From assembly GCA_028382005.1 (NCBI GenBank), contig JAOESH010000008.1, positions 1 to 64,000 of the forward strand: 64,000 nt of DNA, written 5' to 3'. A model generated the notes under the pieces. That model saw only the letters and a list, made by a program, of their open reading frames with translations. It was not told the origin of the DNA and made no database searches. This document shows, in pieces, positions 41,450-50,005 of the stretch. The number at the start of each line of letters is the position of its first letter. The stretch's first letter is position 1. The DNA is from Pseudomonadota bacterium. GTDB taxonomy: Bacteria; Pseudomonadota; Alphaproteobacteria; Puniceispirillales; Marisalimonadaceae. Both the position numbers and the translations under genes were made by a program.

Positions 41450-42529
41450 TTAGTAGGGGAAAGGCCATCTTCGTAACTTTTCTTTTGCGATGGACCAAAG
41501 TCTTGCAAGGCCGTGAGGCTCCACAATTAGAAAAACTATCATTAAGAGACCCCAAATAGAAATCTCGAAATGTTTGGCAGTAACAGCGGATAGACCAACC
41601 ATGTCTACCATTATAAATTTTAAACCGATTGGAAGAGTAACAATAAATGCCGCTCCAAGGAATGAGCCTAGCATAGACCCAAGTCCACCAATAATAATCA
41701 TAAATAAAACTGGAAACGAAATAGTCATTATATCAAAAGATTCTGTAACTTCTATAGCACCCAAAAAAACTGCAAAATATAAAGCACCAGCAACACCTAT
41801 GTAAAAAGAACTAATTGCAAATGCTGTTAATTTAGTTTTTAAAGGTGGCACACCTATTATCTCTGCTGCAATATCCATGTCTCTAATAGCCATCCAGGAT
41901 CTTCCTGTTTTGCTTCTTATTAAGTTTTTAGCAGCGAAGCCTAGTGCTACAACTAAAACTAAGCAAAATAAGTAAGTTGCATAAGGAGGTGCAGTAGCTC
42001 CAGTTACAGGCACACCAAACATCACTCTTTCTGATACGGTAATTTGTCCAGTATCAGAGTAGTTATAAAACCAAGGAACTTTATTAAATAACCAAACTAG
42101 AAAAAACTGAGAAGCAAGTGTGGCTACTGCAAGGTAAAACCCTTTAATTCTAAGAGAAGGTAGACCAAACAAAATTCCAACTGCAGCTGTAATTAAGCCA
42201 GAAATTAAAACAATAATCATTATATTTAAATCTGGAAAAGAAGTCATGATTTTATAGGTCGAAAAAGCACCTACAGCCATAAAGCCACCAGTTCCAAGCG
42301 AAACCTGACCACAATATCCAGTTAAGATATTAAGACCGATTGCAGCTAAAGAAAAAATTAAAAATGGTACGAGTATAGCTTTTTCCCAGTAACTATCGAT
42401 AACAAAAGGAATTACAAGAAATGCAATTAGCATTAACGTGCTAAAAGCAATTTTATCCTGAATAAGAGGAAAAATAGCATGGTCTGATTTATATGAAGAT
42501 TTATATTGTCCTGTTTCTTTGTAAATCAT
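41450..42529 (-). CDS. livM: LivM-type ABC permease
   Basis: 359-aa inner-membrane permease with about 9-10 helices and the LivM block LNILTGYCGQVSLGTGGFMA (helix preceding the EAA-like loop) and RSKTGRSWMAIRDMDIAAEI, the cytoplasmic coupling loop. It pairs with LivH to form the translocation pore. 5 nt after livH; binding-protein gene follows after 47 nt. The N-terminal ~30 residues are hydrophilic (KETGQYKSSYKSDHAIFPLI), longer than in E. coli LivM's core. Confidence 0.93.
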   Translation of the reverse strand: MIYKETGQYKSSYKSDHAIFPLIQDKIAFSTLMLIAFLVIPFVIDSYWEKAILVPFLIFSLAAIGLNILTGYCGQVSLGTGGFMAVGAFSTYKIMTSFPDLNIMIIVLISGLITAAVGILFGLPSLRIKGFYLAVATLASQFFLVWLFNKVPWFYNYSDTGQITVSERVMFGVPVTGATAPPYATYLFCLVLVVALGFAAKNLIRSKTGRSWMAIRDMDIAAEIIGVPPLKTKLTAFAISSFYIGVAGALYFAVFLGAIEVTESFDIMTISFPVLFMIIIGGLGSMLGSFLGAAFIVTLPIGLKFIMVDMVGLSAVTAKHFEISIWGLLMIVFLIVEPHGLARLWSIAKEKLRRWPFPY

Positions 42530-42534
42530 TAGTC

Positions 42535-43539
42535 TTAAACCCTCTCGATGATTTTATCGCCAAACAATCCTTGTGGACGAAATAATAAAAATACTAATGC
42601 CATTACATATGCAAACCAGTTCTCTAAGGCTCCGGTTTCAAAGTAACCACCAATATAAATTTCAGCAAGTTTTTCACCTACACCTATAAGCAAGCCACCA
42701 ATAATAGCTCCTGGGATAGAAGTAAATCCTCCAAGAATTAGAACAGGGAGGGCTTTCAAAGCAATTAAGGACAAAGAAAATTGAACTCCTGATTCTGCGC
42801 CCCACATGATACCTGCTACCATTGCTATGAACCCTGAGATAGCCCATACCAAAACCCATATAGATCTAAGAGAAATACCAACAGATAAGGCTGCTTGATG
42901 GTCATCAGCAACAGCTCGCAACGCTCGACCGGTTTTTGTATATTGAGAAAAAATTGCCAATGAAATAACTAATATTACAGCAATTACAGTAGCCCATACA
43001 TTTAAAACATCTATATACATTCCATAATAATCACTTCCCTCTGCGGCAAGGCCTATAGTTGCTTGTTCCAGCCATTCTGAACCACCACTTGGTATTCCAA
43101 CATCCAAAACTTTAACGTTGGAACCCCACATTAAGTCTCCAACTCCTTCAAGTACAAATGCCAACCCAATTGTAGCCATAAATAATATTATAGGGTCCTG
43201 GTTTACTAGATGTTTTAGTACCAGTCGTTCTATTATCCACGCCAAAGCAATCATAGTTATCATAGTTAAGATGATGGCAAGAAAGTTAGGCATTGAGGCG
43301 TACCAATGATGGTAATTAGTTCCAAAAAGCTCATTTATAAGATGAGCAAATGGAACCTGACCTGTTTGATAGCCTACTAAAGTTAGCGCTGCAAAAAGTG
43401 CAAAAACTCCTTGAGCAAAGTTAAATACACCAGAAGCTTTAAAGATAAGAACGAATCCAAGGGCAACTAGGGAATACATTACTCCTGACATTAAACCATT
43501 TAATACAGTTTCAATAAAATTTAGTAAATCTACACTCAT
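42535..43539 (-). CDS. livH: LivH-type ABC permease
   Basis: 334-aa inner-membrane permease with 8 or so helices. LNGLMSGVMYSLVALGFVLI and FKASGVFNFAQGVFALFAAL are the classic LivH N-terminus; TKTGRALRAVADDHQAALSV is the coupling loop and GGFTSIPGAIIGGLLIGVGE the C-terminal block. Two periplasmic insertions (about 70-90 and 130-170) are longer than in amino-acid LivH. 15 nt after livG and 5 nt before livM. Confidence 0.94.
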   Translation of the reverse strand: MSVDLLNFIETVLNGLMSGVMYSLVALGFVLIFKASGVFNFAQGVFALFAALTLVGYQTGQVPFAHLINELFGTNYHHWYASMPNFLAIILTMITMIALAWIIERLVLKHLVNQDPIILFMATIGLAFVLEGVGDLMWGSNVKVLDVGIPSGGSEWLEQATIGLAAEGSDYYGMYIDVLNVWATVIAVILVISLAIFSQYTKTGRALRAVADDHQAALSVGISLRSIWVLVWAISGFIAMVAGIMWGAESGVQFSLSLIALKALPVLILGGFTSIPGAIIGGLLIGVGEKLAEIYIGGYFETGALENWFAYVMALVFLLFRPQGLFGDKIIERV

Positions 43540-43554
43540 AAAATAATTTCCCTA

Positions 43555-44358
43555 TTAATCATCTGCAACTCCCAAATAGGCATCAATAACAGCCTTGTTA
43601 TTTCTTATTTCGTTTGGAAAACCAGAACCAATCTTTTTTCCATAGTCTAACACAACTATTCTATCTGAAATATCCATTACGACACCCATGTCATGTTCAA
43701 TTAGTACTATGGTTGTCTTTAATTCGTTATTAACGGTAAGAACAAATCTACTCATATCTTGCTTTTCTTCTACATTCATTCCAGCCATTGGCTCGTCAAG
43801 AAGTAACACTTCAGGTTCCATGGCTAAAGCACGACCTAATTCAACTCTTTTTTGTAATCCATAAGGCAGTGAACCTACAGGAGTTCTTCTTATCGATTGA
43901 AGATCTAAGAAGTCAATCACACGCTCAACTTTTTCTCTATGCATTTCTTCTTCTTTTTCTGCAGGACCAAAATAAAGAGCTTGCATCAACAAGTTTTGTT
44001 TTTGTTTTAATAATCGACCTGTCATCAGATTGTCTAAAGTACTCATGCCTTTGAAGAGCGCTATATTTTGAAACGTTCTTGCAATACCACTTTTAGCAGC
44101 AAATTCAGGTTCCATCTCTTTTCTTTCCTTACCAGCAAAATTTATAAGTCCACTAGTAGGTTTGTAAAAGCCATTTATTACATTTAACATTGATGATTTA
44201 CCGGCACCATTTGGGCCTATAATTGCAAAAACTTCACCTTTCTTAACTTCAAAGGAAACATCTGTTAATGCCTTAACCCCACCAAAAGCAAGGCTAATAT
44301 TTTTAAGTTCGAAAGCAGTTTTACCGTAAGGTATATTTTTTAAATCTTCTAAGCTCAT
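43555..44358 (-). CDS. livG: LivG-type ABC transporter ATPase
   Basis: 267-aa ATPase. Walker A IIGPNGAGKSSMLN, Walker B VLLLDEPMAGMN, H-loop VLIEHDMGVVM. The signature LSGGQ is altered to SLPYGLQKRVELGRAL, as normal for LivG/BraF (YG.Q). It starts immediately after the stop of the long-chain-type ligase gene (0 nt spacer) and is followed by livH, so the ligase and transporter are one transcript. Confidence 0.93.
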   Translation of the reverse strand: MSLEDLKNIPYGKTAFELKNISLAFGGVKALTDVSFEVKKGEVFAIIGPNGAGKSSMLNVINGFYKPTSGLINFAGKERKEMEPEFAAKSGIARTFQNIALFKGMSTLDNLMTGRLLKQKQNLLMQALYFGPAEKEEEMHREKVERVIDFLDLQSIRRTPVGSLPYGLQKRVELGRALAMEPEVLLLDEPMAGMNVEEKQDMSRFVLTVNNELKTTIVLIEHDMGVVMDISDRIVVLDYGKKIGSGFPNEIRNNKAVIDAYLGVADD

Positions 44359-46320
44359 TTATTTTTTGCCCTTACTAGATTTTTTAACTTTAACAGCACT
44401 CTTCTTTGCTTTAGCTATTTTAATTAATTCTTTTATTTCCATTTGTGCACTAATTTTACTCTTTCTTCCGTCTTCAAGAGTAAATTCAGTATTAATGGAT
44501 GCTATATCTTTATCTGAGTATAAATCATTAATTATATCTTTATATCTGGTGTTAATCACACTTCTTCTAACTTTTCTAGTTCTTGTGAGCTCACCGTCAT
44601 CAGCTTCTAATTCTTTAAACAACAGTAAGAATTTTGCTATTTTTGTATTTTCAGGTAACTTTTCATTGACCTTAATTATTTCATTTTCAATCAAAGAATA
44701 TATTTTTTTATCAGCAGCTAATCCTGTATAAGAAGTGAATGCTAATTGCCACTTTTCAGCTAATTTTGAAACTATTGAAAACCTAATACAAATAATTGCA
44801 GTCAAATAAGGTTTATCAGATCCAATTACAACAGCTTCTCCAACATAAGGAGAAAATTTAAGTTTGTTTTCTATATTTTGTGGTGAAAATTTTACTCCGT
44901 CAGATTTAATTGCAATATCATTTACGCGGTCCACTACATTAAGCCTACCTTTTTCGTCAAAAAAGCCTGCATCGCCAGTATGCATCCATCCTTTTTTGAT
45001 AGTATCTTTAAAAGCTTTTGCGTTATTGTAATATCCTGAAAACATACTTGGATGCTTTGTTATTATTTCTCCCATCCCGTTAGGGTCTGGATCTATAACT
45101 TTAATTTCACAATCAGGAAATGGTACACCTACTGTTTCACAATCCATAGTTCCTTCAGGCACATCTTGAAGGGTGTAAGCTCCCATTAATTCTGTCTGAC
45201 CATATAGTTGTCTTAAAGGAATTCCCATAGCTAAGAAAAATTTAAAGGTTTCAGGACCAATAGCTGAACCACCAGTTGCAGCTGATGTAACTTTACTGAA
45301 CCCTAATCTATCTTTTAAAGAAGAGAAAAGAAGTTTATCAGCAAGAAAATCCCTTTTACCCTGATCAACGGCTTTTAAACCTCGGTCTACCATAACGTTA
45401 AAAAGCCACTGTGTTAATTTAGGTGCATCCAATATCCTTGAGCGCATGTCTGCTGCTATTTGCTCCCATAGTCTTGGTGCGCCAAGCATGAATGTTGGGC
45501 CTACCTCACGCAAATCTTCCATCGCCGTTTCAGGACGTTCAGGAAAGTTAACTTTCATTCCGCCTATAATATTAAATCCTACTCCATATATTTGTTCCAT
45601 TATCCATGGAAATGGAAGTACAGATACATATTCATCGTCAACAGTTTTGGGATCAACATTTAGATATCTGAGGACATGTTCAACAAATTTTCCACCTGGT
45701 AACATCGCTAACTTTGGATTAGAAGTAGTTCCAGATGTAGTACATAATATTGCATCTTGTTTATCCGATATCTTATCAATCATATGATTATATTTATCAG
45801 GTGTTTTATTAGCTATCACTTGTCCTTCATTCATTAGTTGAATCATATCAATGATATGTGGGTCATTTAATTCTTTTAAACCACGGCTATCGTCATAAAA
45901 CATAGTTATATGATTAGTCTTTGGTCTTTTTATTGCTAAGATTTTATCAACCTGCTCTTGATCTTCAGCATAAATAAAGTTTACTTTTGCGGCGTTTATT
46001 AAGTATCCCACTTCTTCATCAAGAGTGTCTCTATATATTCCAAGGCTCATTCCACCAACTGCTTGTGCAGCTAGTTCGAAATATAACCAAGATGGTTTGT
46101 TATCTCCAATTAGGCCAATCACATCACCTGGTTTGAAACCTCTTTTTGACAAACCTAAAGCAAGATAAGAAACATTATCGTTATATTGCTTCCAAGTAAT
46201 TTCATTCCATATTCCAAGATCTTTATCTCTAAGAGCAACTGTACTTGGCATTGTATCAGATCTATGTCTAAGAATTTTAGGAAGGGTATTATGAATTTTT
46301 ATATCTGGATAGTTAGTCAT
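44359..46320 (-). CDS. Long-chain-type acyl-CoA synthetase (FAA1/AMP-binding), first gene of the liv operon
   Basis: 653-aa adenylate-forming ligase of the long FAA1-like branch. AILCTTSGTTSNPKLAML is the P-loop, LYGQTELMGAYTLQDV the YGxTE motif, HTGDAGFFDEKGRLNVVDR the ADP-ribose hinge region. A lysine-rich tail (KAKKSAVKVKKSSKGKK) ends the protein and may contact membrane or nucleic acid. ATG at 46320 follows AAAGG; the in-frame GTG at 46344 is disfavoured. It opens a nine-gene operon with LivG-H-M, binding protein, LivF, PaaK-like ligase, SDR and MaoC, suggesting that the imported acid is immediately trapped as CoA ester. Confidence 0.88.
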   Translation of the reverse strand: MTNYPDIKIHNTLPKILRHRSDTMPSTVALRDKDLGIWNEITWKQYNDNVSYLALGLSKRGFKPGDVIGLIGDNKPSWLYFELAAQAVGGMSLGIYRDTLDEEVGYLINAAKVNFIYAEDQEQVDKILAIKRPKTNHITMFYDDSRGLKELNDPHIIDMIQLMNEGQVIANKTPDKYNHMIDKISDKQDAILCTTSGTTSNPKLAMLPGGKFVEHVLRYLNVDPKTVDDEYVSVLPFPWIMEQIYGVGFNIIGGMKVNFPERPETAMEDLREVGPTFMLGAPRLWEQIAADMRSRILDAPKLTQWLFNVMVDRGLKAVDQGKRDFLADKLLFSSLKDRLGFSKVTSAATGGSAIGPETFKFFLAMGIPLRQLYGQTELMGAYTLQDVPEGTMDCETVGVPFPDCEIKVIDPDPNGMGEIITKHPSMFSGYYNNAKAFKDTIKKGWMHTGDAGFFDEKGRLNVVDRVNDIAIKSDGVKFSPQNIENKLKFSPYVGEAVVIGSDKPYLTAIICIRFSIVSKLAEKWQLAFTSYTGLAADKKIYSLIENEIIKVNEKLPENTKIAKFLLLFKELEADDGELTRTRKVRRSVINTRYKDIINDLYSDKDIASINTEFTLEDGRKSKISAQMEIKELIKIAKAKKSAVKVKKSSKGKK

Positions 46321-46423
46321 TTTTTCCTTTAAATTTAAACTCACTTAAATACTATAATTTTGTTTTTATAAAAGCAATACAGCTTGAAGTAAAAAAAATA
46401 TTAATGATGAGATCAAACTTAAA

Positions 46424-46457
46424 AACAAGTAGCCCCCACTACATTGCCTATAGGCTA
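46424..46457 (-). terminator. Possible terminator in the 257-base spacer between ACAD and ligase genes
   Basis: On the minus strand TAGCC ... GGCTA (46457-46453 and 46434-46430) flank a GC-rich patch, followed by TTGTTTTT. A palindrome GCCTATAGGC (46446-46455) overlaps it. It lies ~120 nt past the DmdC-like gene and before the liv-operon ligase. The remainder of 46321-46577 is AT-rich with no ORF; it should also hold the liv-operon promoter, which I cannot place with confidence. Confidence 0.35.
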
Positions 46458-46577
46458 TCCAAAAATAAGTTAAAAGCAACTTAAAGTTTATTAAATTTAA
46501 AAAAAAAAATTAATCAATGTTTTCAATTGTTTATCTTGTTAAAAATTTAAAAAGACAATAAAAAAATTCTTATCATC

Positions 46578-48287
46578 TTAAATATGAGAATCATTAGTTG
46601 ATTGAATCAACTCTGCACCATTCATTACAATATGAAAGTGTGATTGTATTCTTGGAAGAATGTGAAGATTATAAAAGTCACCAGAAACCATTTTACGTTT
46701 CAAAAATATCTCATTTTGACTGCCATCAGACAATTTTAAGTTAGCTTTTGTTTTTGCTTTATGCATTAACCAACCACCTATTAGATATCCAAACCCCATC
46801 ATATAATCAAAACTAATACATGATAGTTTTTCATAATCGTCTCTATTATTTAAAACATAATCTAAGGTTTCATTAGCTAGATTTATCATATTACTCATCT
46901 GAATATTATTTTTGCAATCCTTAGTCATTTCATCTAAAATTTTTTTAGCTGTTAAGCCATTGTCTTTAACAGTTTTCCTAAACATAAAATCATTAGCTTG
47001 AATTGCATTTGTTCCTTCATAAATAGGTAAAATTCTAGCATCTCGCATATATTGAGCGGCTCCTGTTTCTTCTATGAAACCCATACCACCGTGGATTTGA
47101 ACTCCATTACTTGTTACTTCTTGAGCTAGCTCTGTTGACCAACCCTTAATTATTGGGATTAAGAATCCTTCTTTTATTTTACATTCTTCATTACCAATAT
47201 GTGCTCTTTCCATAATTTCAGAGGACACCAAGATTAAAGCTCTCATTGCTTCAGTCAGGCTTCTCATTGATAAAAGCAGCCTTCTGACATCACCATGACC
47301 TATTATAGGAGTTCCTTTTTCTCGGTTTATAGGTGTTCCTTGAACTCTAATATTTGCATATTCGTGAGCTTTCTGTCTTGCAGCTTCAGAAACTGCCATA
47401 CCTTGAAGACCAACATCAAACCTTGCCCGGTTCATCATAATAAACATATATTCTATTCCCCTACCTTCTTCGCCTAGCATATATCCTATAGCACCCTCGT
47501 CTTCCCCATAGGCCATAACGGCGGTTGGGCTTGCCTTAATACCCATTTTATGTTCAATAGAAATACATTTTAAGTCATTCCTCTTTGTGTATTTACCTTC
47601 TTCATCCTCCAAAAATTTTGGTATTATAAATGTAGATATCCCCTTTATCCCTTCGGGCGCTCCCTCAGTTCTAGCTAATACTAAGTGAATAATATTTTCG
47701 GACATATCATGCTCGCCATATGTAATGTATATTTTTTGTCCTTTAATCCTCCAATTTTTTCCATCATGTTCAGCTTTAGTTTTAATTGTTGCTAAATCTG
47801 TTCCTGACTGTGGTTCAGTTAGATTCATAGTGCCAGTCCAAACACCAGAGTTAAATTTAGGTAAATATTTTTGTTTCTCTTCTTCTGTTCCAACTAATGT
47901 AAAGGCATCAATTAAGCCTTGGGTCAATAGGCTACATAATGAGAACGATAAATTTGCGCCCTGCCAATATTCATTAATTGCTGCACTCATTCTGAGTGGC
48001 AGACCCATTCCACTGTAATTTGAGTTGCTGGCAACACCAATCCAACCGCCCTTGGCTATCTCTTTAAACGCATGACTAAATCCGTTTGGCGTTTCAACTT
48101 CGTGATCTTGCCTTAATACAGGATTATTTTTATCTCCAAAATGATTTAGGGGTGCTAAATAATTATCTGCTAGCTTCCCTGCTTCACTAAGAACAGCATC
48201 AATTGTAGTATTGTCTAGATCACTGTGAGGAGGTAAAAGATTTTCTAATACAAATTTAGTATCTTCAAGAGGCGATGAGTAAGGCAT
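46578..48287 (-). CDS. Acyl-CoA dehydrogenase, DmdC/FadE-like long form
   Basis: 569-aa acyl-CoA dehydrogenase of the extended bacterial type with an extra C-terminal domain. MPYSSPLEDTKFVLENLL is the typical N-terminus; GTMNLTEPQSGTDLATIKTK and KIYITYGEHDM contact FAD; ISIEHKMGIKASPTAVMAYG is diagnostic; the catalytic Glu is in LPIYEGTNAIQANDFMFRK. This subfamily includes DmdC, 3-methylthiopropionyl-CoA dehydrogenase of DMSP demethylation. No dmdA or dmdD is seen, so ordinary acyl-CoA oxidation is equally possible. It is divergent from an acyl-CoA synthetase (ATG 48365) across a 77-base gap. Confidence 0.88.
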   Translation of the reverse strand: MPYSSPLEDTKFVLENLLPPHSDLDNTTIDAVLSEAGKLADNYLAPLNHFGDKNNPVLRQDHEVETPNGFSHAFKEIAKGGWIGVASNSNYSGMGLPLRMSAAINEYWQGANLSFSLCSLLTQGLIDAFTLVGTEEEKQKYLPKFNSGVWTGTMNLTEPQSGTDLATIKTKAEHDGKNWRIKGQKIYITYGEHDMSENIIHLVLARTEGAPEGIKGISTFIIPKFLEDEEGKYTKRNDLKCISIEHKMGIKASPTAVMAYGEDEGAIGYMLGEEGRGIEYMFIMMNRARFDVGLQGMAVSEAARQKAHEYANIRVQGTPINREKGTPIIGHGDVRRLLLSMRSLTEAMRALILVSSEIMERAHIGNEECKIKEGFLIPIIKGWSTELAQEVTSNGVQIHGGMGFIEETGAAQYMRDARILPIYEGTNAIQANDFMFRKTVKDNGLTAKKILDEMTKDCKNNIQMSNMINLANETLDYVLNNRDDYEKLSCISFDYMMGFGYLIGGWLMHKAKTKANLKLSDGSQNEIFLKRKMVSGDFYNLHILPRIQSHFHIVMNGAELIQSTNDSHI

Positions 48288-48364
48288 TAAAACTCCAAAT
48301 TAATTTTTCATTGTTGATAAATATCTATCAAATCATTATCAATAATATAAGGAGGAAATCAACA

Positions 48365-50002
48365 ATGTCTATTTCTGAAGTTGGATTAAATAAAAATCAA
48401 GCAAATTTTGCTGCTTTAAGTCCTTTATCTTTTCTAGAAAGAACTAGAAAAACTTTTCCAAATCAAACTGCTATAGAATATAAAAACTATAAATTAAGTT
48501 ATGAGCAAGCCAGCTCTAGGTGTGATGCATTAGCTAATTTTCTTAAAAAAAGAAATATTGATTCTGGAAGTACAATTGCTGTTATGCTTCCAAATATTCC
48601 AGTAATGTGGGAATGTCATTATGGAATCCCTATGGCATTAGGTGTTATGAATGCCATTAATACAAGACTTGATAGTAATACTGTTAAATTTATTCTTGAA
48701 CACGGCGAGGCTAAATTATTTATTTATGACTCTGAGTATAGCGAAATTATACAAAAAGCTTTTCAAGATTTAAGTAACCCTCCTATATTAATTGAATATG
48801 TTGATAAAATTGCTGGGAATAAGAGATCTGATTTTGCAGATTTAAAAAACTGTCTAGATTATGAAACTGAAATACAGAATTTCATAGGTGATGAATATGA
48901 ACATGTTTTACCAAGTGATGAATGGAATTCAATAGCATTAAACTATACATCGGGAACTACAGGCAATCCAAAAGGAGTTGTTTATCATCATAGAGGAGCA
49001 TACTTAAATGCAATTGGAAATACTCTTACATGGAACCTTCCAATGCATCCAAAGTATTTGTGGACGTTGCCAATGTTCCATTGTAATGGATGGTGTTTTC
49101 CTTGGACTATTACCGAACGGGCGGGTACACATGTCTGCTTAAGACAACCTGTTGGAAATTTGATTGTTGAAGCTTTTGAAAAACACAATATAACTCATTT
49201 ATGTGGCGCACCCATAGTAATGCAAATGATAGCTGATCATTTATTACAAAATAATATTTCTCTTAAATCTGATATCAAAATGATGACGGCTGGAGCACCA
49301 CCGCCTGAGGCAGTTTTGAGTAAAATGGCTTCTTGTGGGATTGAGGTTATACATGTTTATGGTTTGACTGAAATTTATGGACCGGCGGTAGTCTGTGCTT
49401 GGCATCCAGAATGGAACGAATTAGGGGCCTCAGAGCAAGCTAAATTGAAAGCAAGACAAGGAGTTGTATATTCAGTTCAAGAAAATATGAAAATCATTGA
49501 TACTGAAACTAATAAGAATGTTGCTAAAGACGGTAATACTTTGGGAGAAGTGCTTATAAAAGGTAACATTACGATGAAGGGATATTTTAAAAATAAAAAA
49601 GCAACTGATGAAGCTTTTAAAAATGGATGGTTTCACACTGGTGATCTAGGTGTATGGCATGAAGATGGTTATATCCAACTAAAAGACAGATCCAAAGACA
49701 TTATAATATCGGGAGGAGAAAATATCTCGTCTATAGAAGTTGAAGATGCTTTATACAAACATCCTGAAGTAGTTGCTGTCGCTGTAGTTGCTAAAGAAGA
49801 CGAAAAATGGGGTGAGACACCTTGTGCATTCATTGAGATAAGTAAAGAGTCAACTGTTAATGAATTAGAACTTAAAAATCATTGTAAATCTTTATTGGCA
49901 GGTTTTAAAGTTCCTAAATATTTCAAATTTATAGAGCTACCTAAAACAAGCACAGGTAAAATTCAGAAATTTAAACTAAGAGAAGAAGCAAAGTTGATAT
50001 AA
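48365..50002 (+). CDS. Short/medium-chain acyl-CoA synthetase (AAE1-like)
   Basis: 545 aa when started at 48365, where AAGGAGGAAAT provides an excellent ribosome binding site; an open frame back to 48275 overlaps the divergent gene and is rejected. LNYTSGTTGNPKGVVYHHRG is the P-loop, LWTLPMFHCNGWCFPW a hallmark of the AAE1/butyryl-CoA-ligase-like group, VYGLTEIYGP the YGxTE motif and ELPKTSTGKIQKFKLRE the catalytic-lysine segment. Enzymes annotated as 3-methylthiopropionyl-CoA ligase (DmdB) belong to related groups. Divergence from a DmdC-type dehydrogenase suggests a two-step activation/oxidation pair. Confidence 0.88.
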   Translation: MSISEVGLNKNQANFAALSPLSFLERTRKTFPNQTAIEYKNYKLSYEQASSRCDALANFLKKRNIDSGSTIAVMLPNIPVMWECHYGIPMALGVMNAINTRLDSNTVKFILEHGEAKLFIYDSEYSEIIQKAFQDLSNPPILIEYVDKIAGNKRSDFADLKNCLDYETEIQNFIGDEYEHVLPSDEWNSIALNYTSGTTGNPKGVVYHHRGAYLNAIGNTLTWNLPMHPKYLWTLPMFHCNGWCFPWTITERAGTHVCLRQPVGNLIVEAFEKHNITHLCGAPIVMQMIADHLLQNNISLKSDIKMMTAGAPPPEAVLSKMASCGIEVIHVYGLTEIYGPAVVCAWHPEWNELGASEQAKLKARQGVVYSVQENMKIIDTETNKNVAKDGNTLGEVLIKGNITMKGYFKNKKATDEAFKNGWFHTGDLGVWHEDGYIQLKDRSKDIIISGGENISSIEVEDALYKHPEVVAVAVVAKEDEKWGETPCAFIEISKESTVNELELKNHCKSLLAGFKVPKYFKFIELPKTSTGKIQKFKLREEAKLI

Positions 50003-50005
50003 TAT

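Noticed and set aside
45446-45787. 113-aa plus-strand ORF within the FAA1-like ligase
   Set aside because: Antisense shadow of a coding region with intact AMP-binding motifs; no independent evidence.
48275-48364. Upstream extension of the AAE1-like ligase overlapping the divergent dehydrogenase
   Set aside because: The AAGGAGG ribosome binding site sits at the ATG at 48365; the extension contains the promoter region and is not ligase-like.
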